From: Myxococcales bacterium | GTDB lineage: Bacteria > Myxococcota > Myxococcia > Myxococcales > Anaeromyxobacteraceae | Direction: 5' to 3' | Length of the DNA stretch: 64,000 nt | NCBI GenBank assembly: GCA_021806645.1 | Contig: JAJZQX010000004.1 | Location: 186,001 to 250,000 of the forward strand | Shown here: positions 63,371 to 64,000 of the stretch, piece by piece | How positions within the stretch are numbered: position 1 is the stretch's first letter | Layout of the letters: each line of letters begins with the position of its first letter | Position numbers and translations under genes: made by a program | The notes under the pieces: generated by a model | The model's database searches: none | What the model saw: only the letters and a program-made list of their open reading frames with translations | Told to the model about the DNA's origin: nothing

Positions 63371-64000
63371 ATGCTCGCGACACCTCACCCGGATCGAGCC
63401 GCGGCGCTGGCCATCGTGGCCGAGCAGCTCGAGGAGGGCATCGCGGCGAAGAAGTGCCACGCCTGCGGCTGCTTCCAGGCCGCCGTGGCCGCGTTCGAGG
63501 GGACCGCGCCGGGCCGCCACGAGCTCAGGAGCGCCCTCGAGCGCGCCCGCGGCGTGCTGACCCCGACGAAGTACGACTGCCTCGGCTGCCAGGTCTGCTA
63601 CCCGGCCGTCGCGGAGAACGCCTTCGCCGACGCCTTCCCCGGCGAGGCCATCGCGCCCCTCTGCCCCACCGACGCCCCGGCGGAGCGGCCGGGCTGGCCG
63701 CCGCTCCCCGGTGACTACCGGGTGGTCCGCTACGGCGCCCCGGTGGCGGTCTGCACGCTCAACTCCGCGGAGCTGGCCGGGACGCTGGCCGCTCGCGCGC
63801 CGGCCGGGCTCGCGCTCGCCGGGACGCTGCACACCGAGAACCTCGGGATCGAGCGCATCGTGCGAAACGTGCTCGCCAACCCCCACGTCCGCTTCCTCGT
63901 GGTCTGTGGCGAGGACACCCGCCAGGCCATCGGCCATCTCCCGGGCCAGTCGCTCGTGGCGCTCTGCGAGGGCGGCCTCGACGAGGCGGGGAGGATCCGC
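63371..64000 (+). CDS. MtrA-like corrinoid-type protein with ferredoxin-like Cys head (partial)
   Basis: 210 codons are visible and the frame runs off the window. Residues 25-80 hold a double Cys motif, CHACGC and CLGCQVC, suggesting iron-sulfur binding. From about residue 108 the sequence matches subunit A of tetrahydromethanopterin methyltransferase: WPPLPGDY, TLHTENLGIERIVRNVLANP, RFLVVCGE and AIGHLPGQS. His189 in GHLPGQS is at the position of the MtrA His that ligates cobalt. Bacterial relatives (DUF4346/MtrA-like) have no clear role. Control by a thiol-type ArsR repressor hints at metal or metalloid methyl transfer; speculative. Confidence 0.75.
   Translation, partial: MLATPHPDRAAALAIVAEQLEEGIAAKKCHACGCFQAAVAAFEGTAPGRHELRSALERARGVLTPTKYDCLGCQVCYPAVAENAFADAFPGEAIAPLCPTDAPAERPGWPPLPGDYRVVRYGAPVAVCTLNSAELAGTLAARAPAGLALAGTLHTENLGIERIVRNVLANPHVRFLVVCGEDTRQAIGHLPGQSLVALCEGGLDEAGRIR

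Overview
The window is very GC-rich, densely coded DNA, almost certainly from a myxobacterial relative (Myxococcota; Anaeromyxobacter-like is my guess). Reasons: third-position GC bias throughout, several NtrC-type sigma54 activators, a CorE-like copper ECF sigma factor (a family described in Myxococcus), and many small lineage-specific exported proteins. No tRNA, rRNA, CRISPR array, insertion sequence or origin was seen.

Layout. (1) 20-6211: czc-type efflux operon (CzcI-like protein, outer-membrane factor, adaptor, RND pump). (2) 6749-12498: a DUF302 gene, then a Fur-box-controlled iron system (FTR1 permease fused to DUF2318 and YHS domains, plus an FtsX-type ABC transporter). (3) 12588-17885: ArsR, Zn/Cd P-type ATPase and a methyltransferase, divergent from an OmpR/histidine-kinase pair, followed by a ZraP-like and a second exported protein (17990-18767). 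(4) 18804-23066: pseudogene remnants, a Met/His membrane protein and a large three-repeat Met-rich lipoprotein. (5) 23610-26669: CorE-like sigma factor and CopA. (6) 26729-33082: Met/His-rich envelope operon with its own sensor kinase and sigma54 activator, then a lipoprotein. (7) 33480-41336: an ABC exporter, a cytochrome c, two cupredoxins around a VKOR protein, and small repeat proteins. (8) 41638-46962: OsmC, YeiH-type transporter, siroheme synthase and sulfite reductase. (9) 47173-49367: small exported protein, PepSY protein, HD-GYP protein. (10) 49459-60490: sigma54 activator and kinase, divergent from a cus-type pump operon ending in a cystathionine beta-synthase-like gene. (11) 60604-64000: two paralogous small exported proteins, a possible nuclease, and an ArsR gene before an MtrA-like corrinoid-type protein cut by the window end.

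The unifying signal is regulatory. Nine intergenic regions carry a sigma54 (-24/-12) element of the form GGCAC-N7-TGCT, and eight of these have a 17-bp palindrome GTGACC-N5-GGTCAC (or a near match) 81-116 nt upstream, four of them at 91-92 nt. They precede corE-copA, the cus operon, the cupredoxin-VKOR operon, an ABC exporter, a lipoprotein and three small exported proteins. The simplest reading is a previously unrecognised sigma54-controlled envelope metal-stress regulon, probably driven by one of the two NtrC-type activators encoded here. Most genes outside it also deal with metals (Zn/Cd, Cu, Fe) or with sulfur and thiol chemistry, so the window looks like a metal-homeostasis island.
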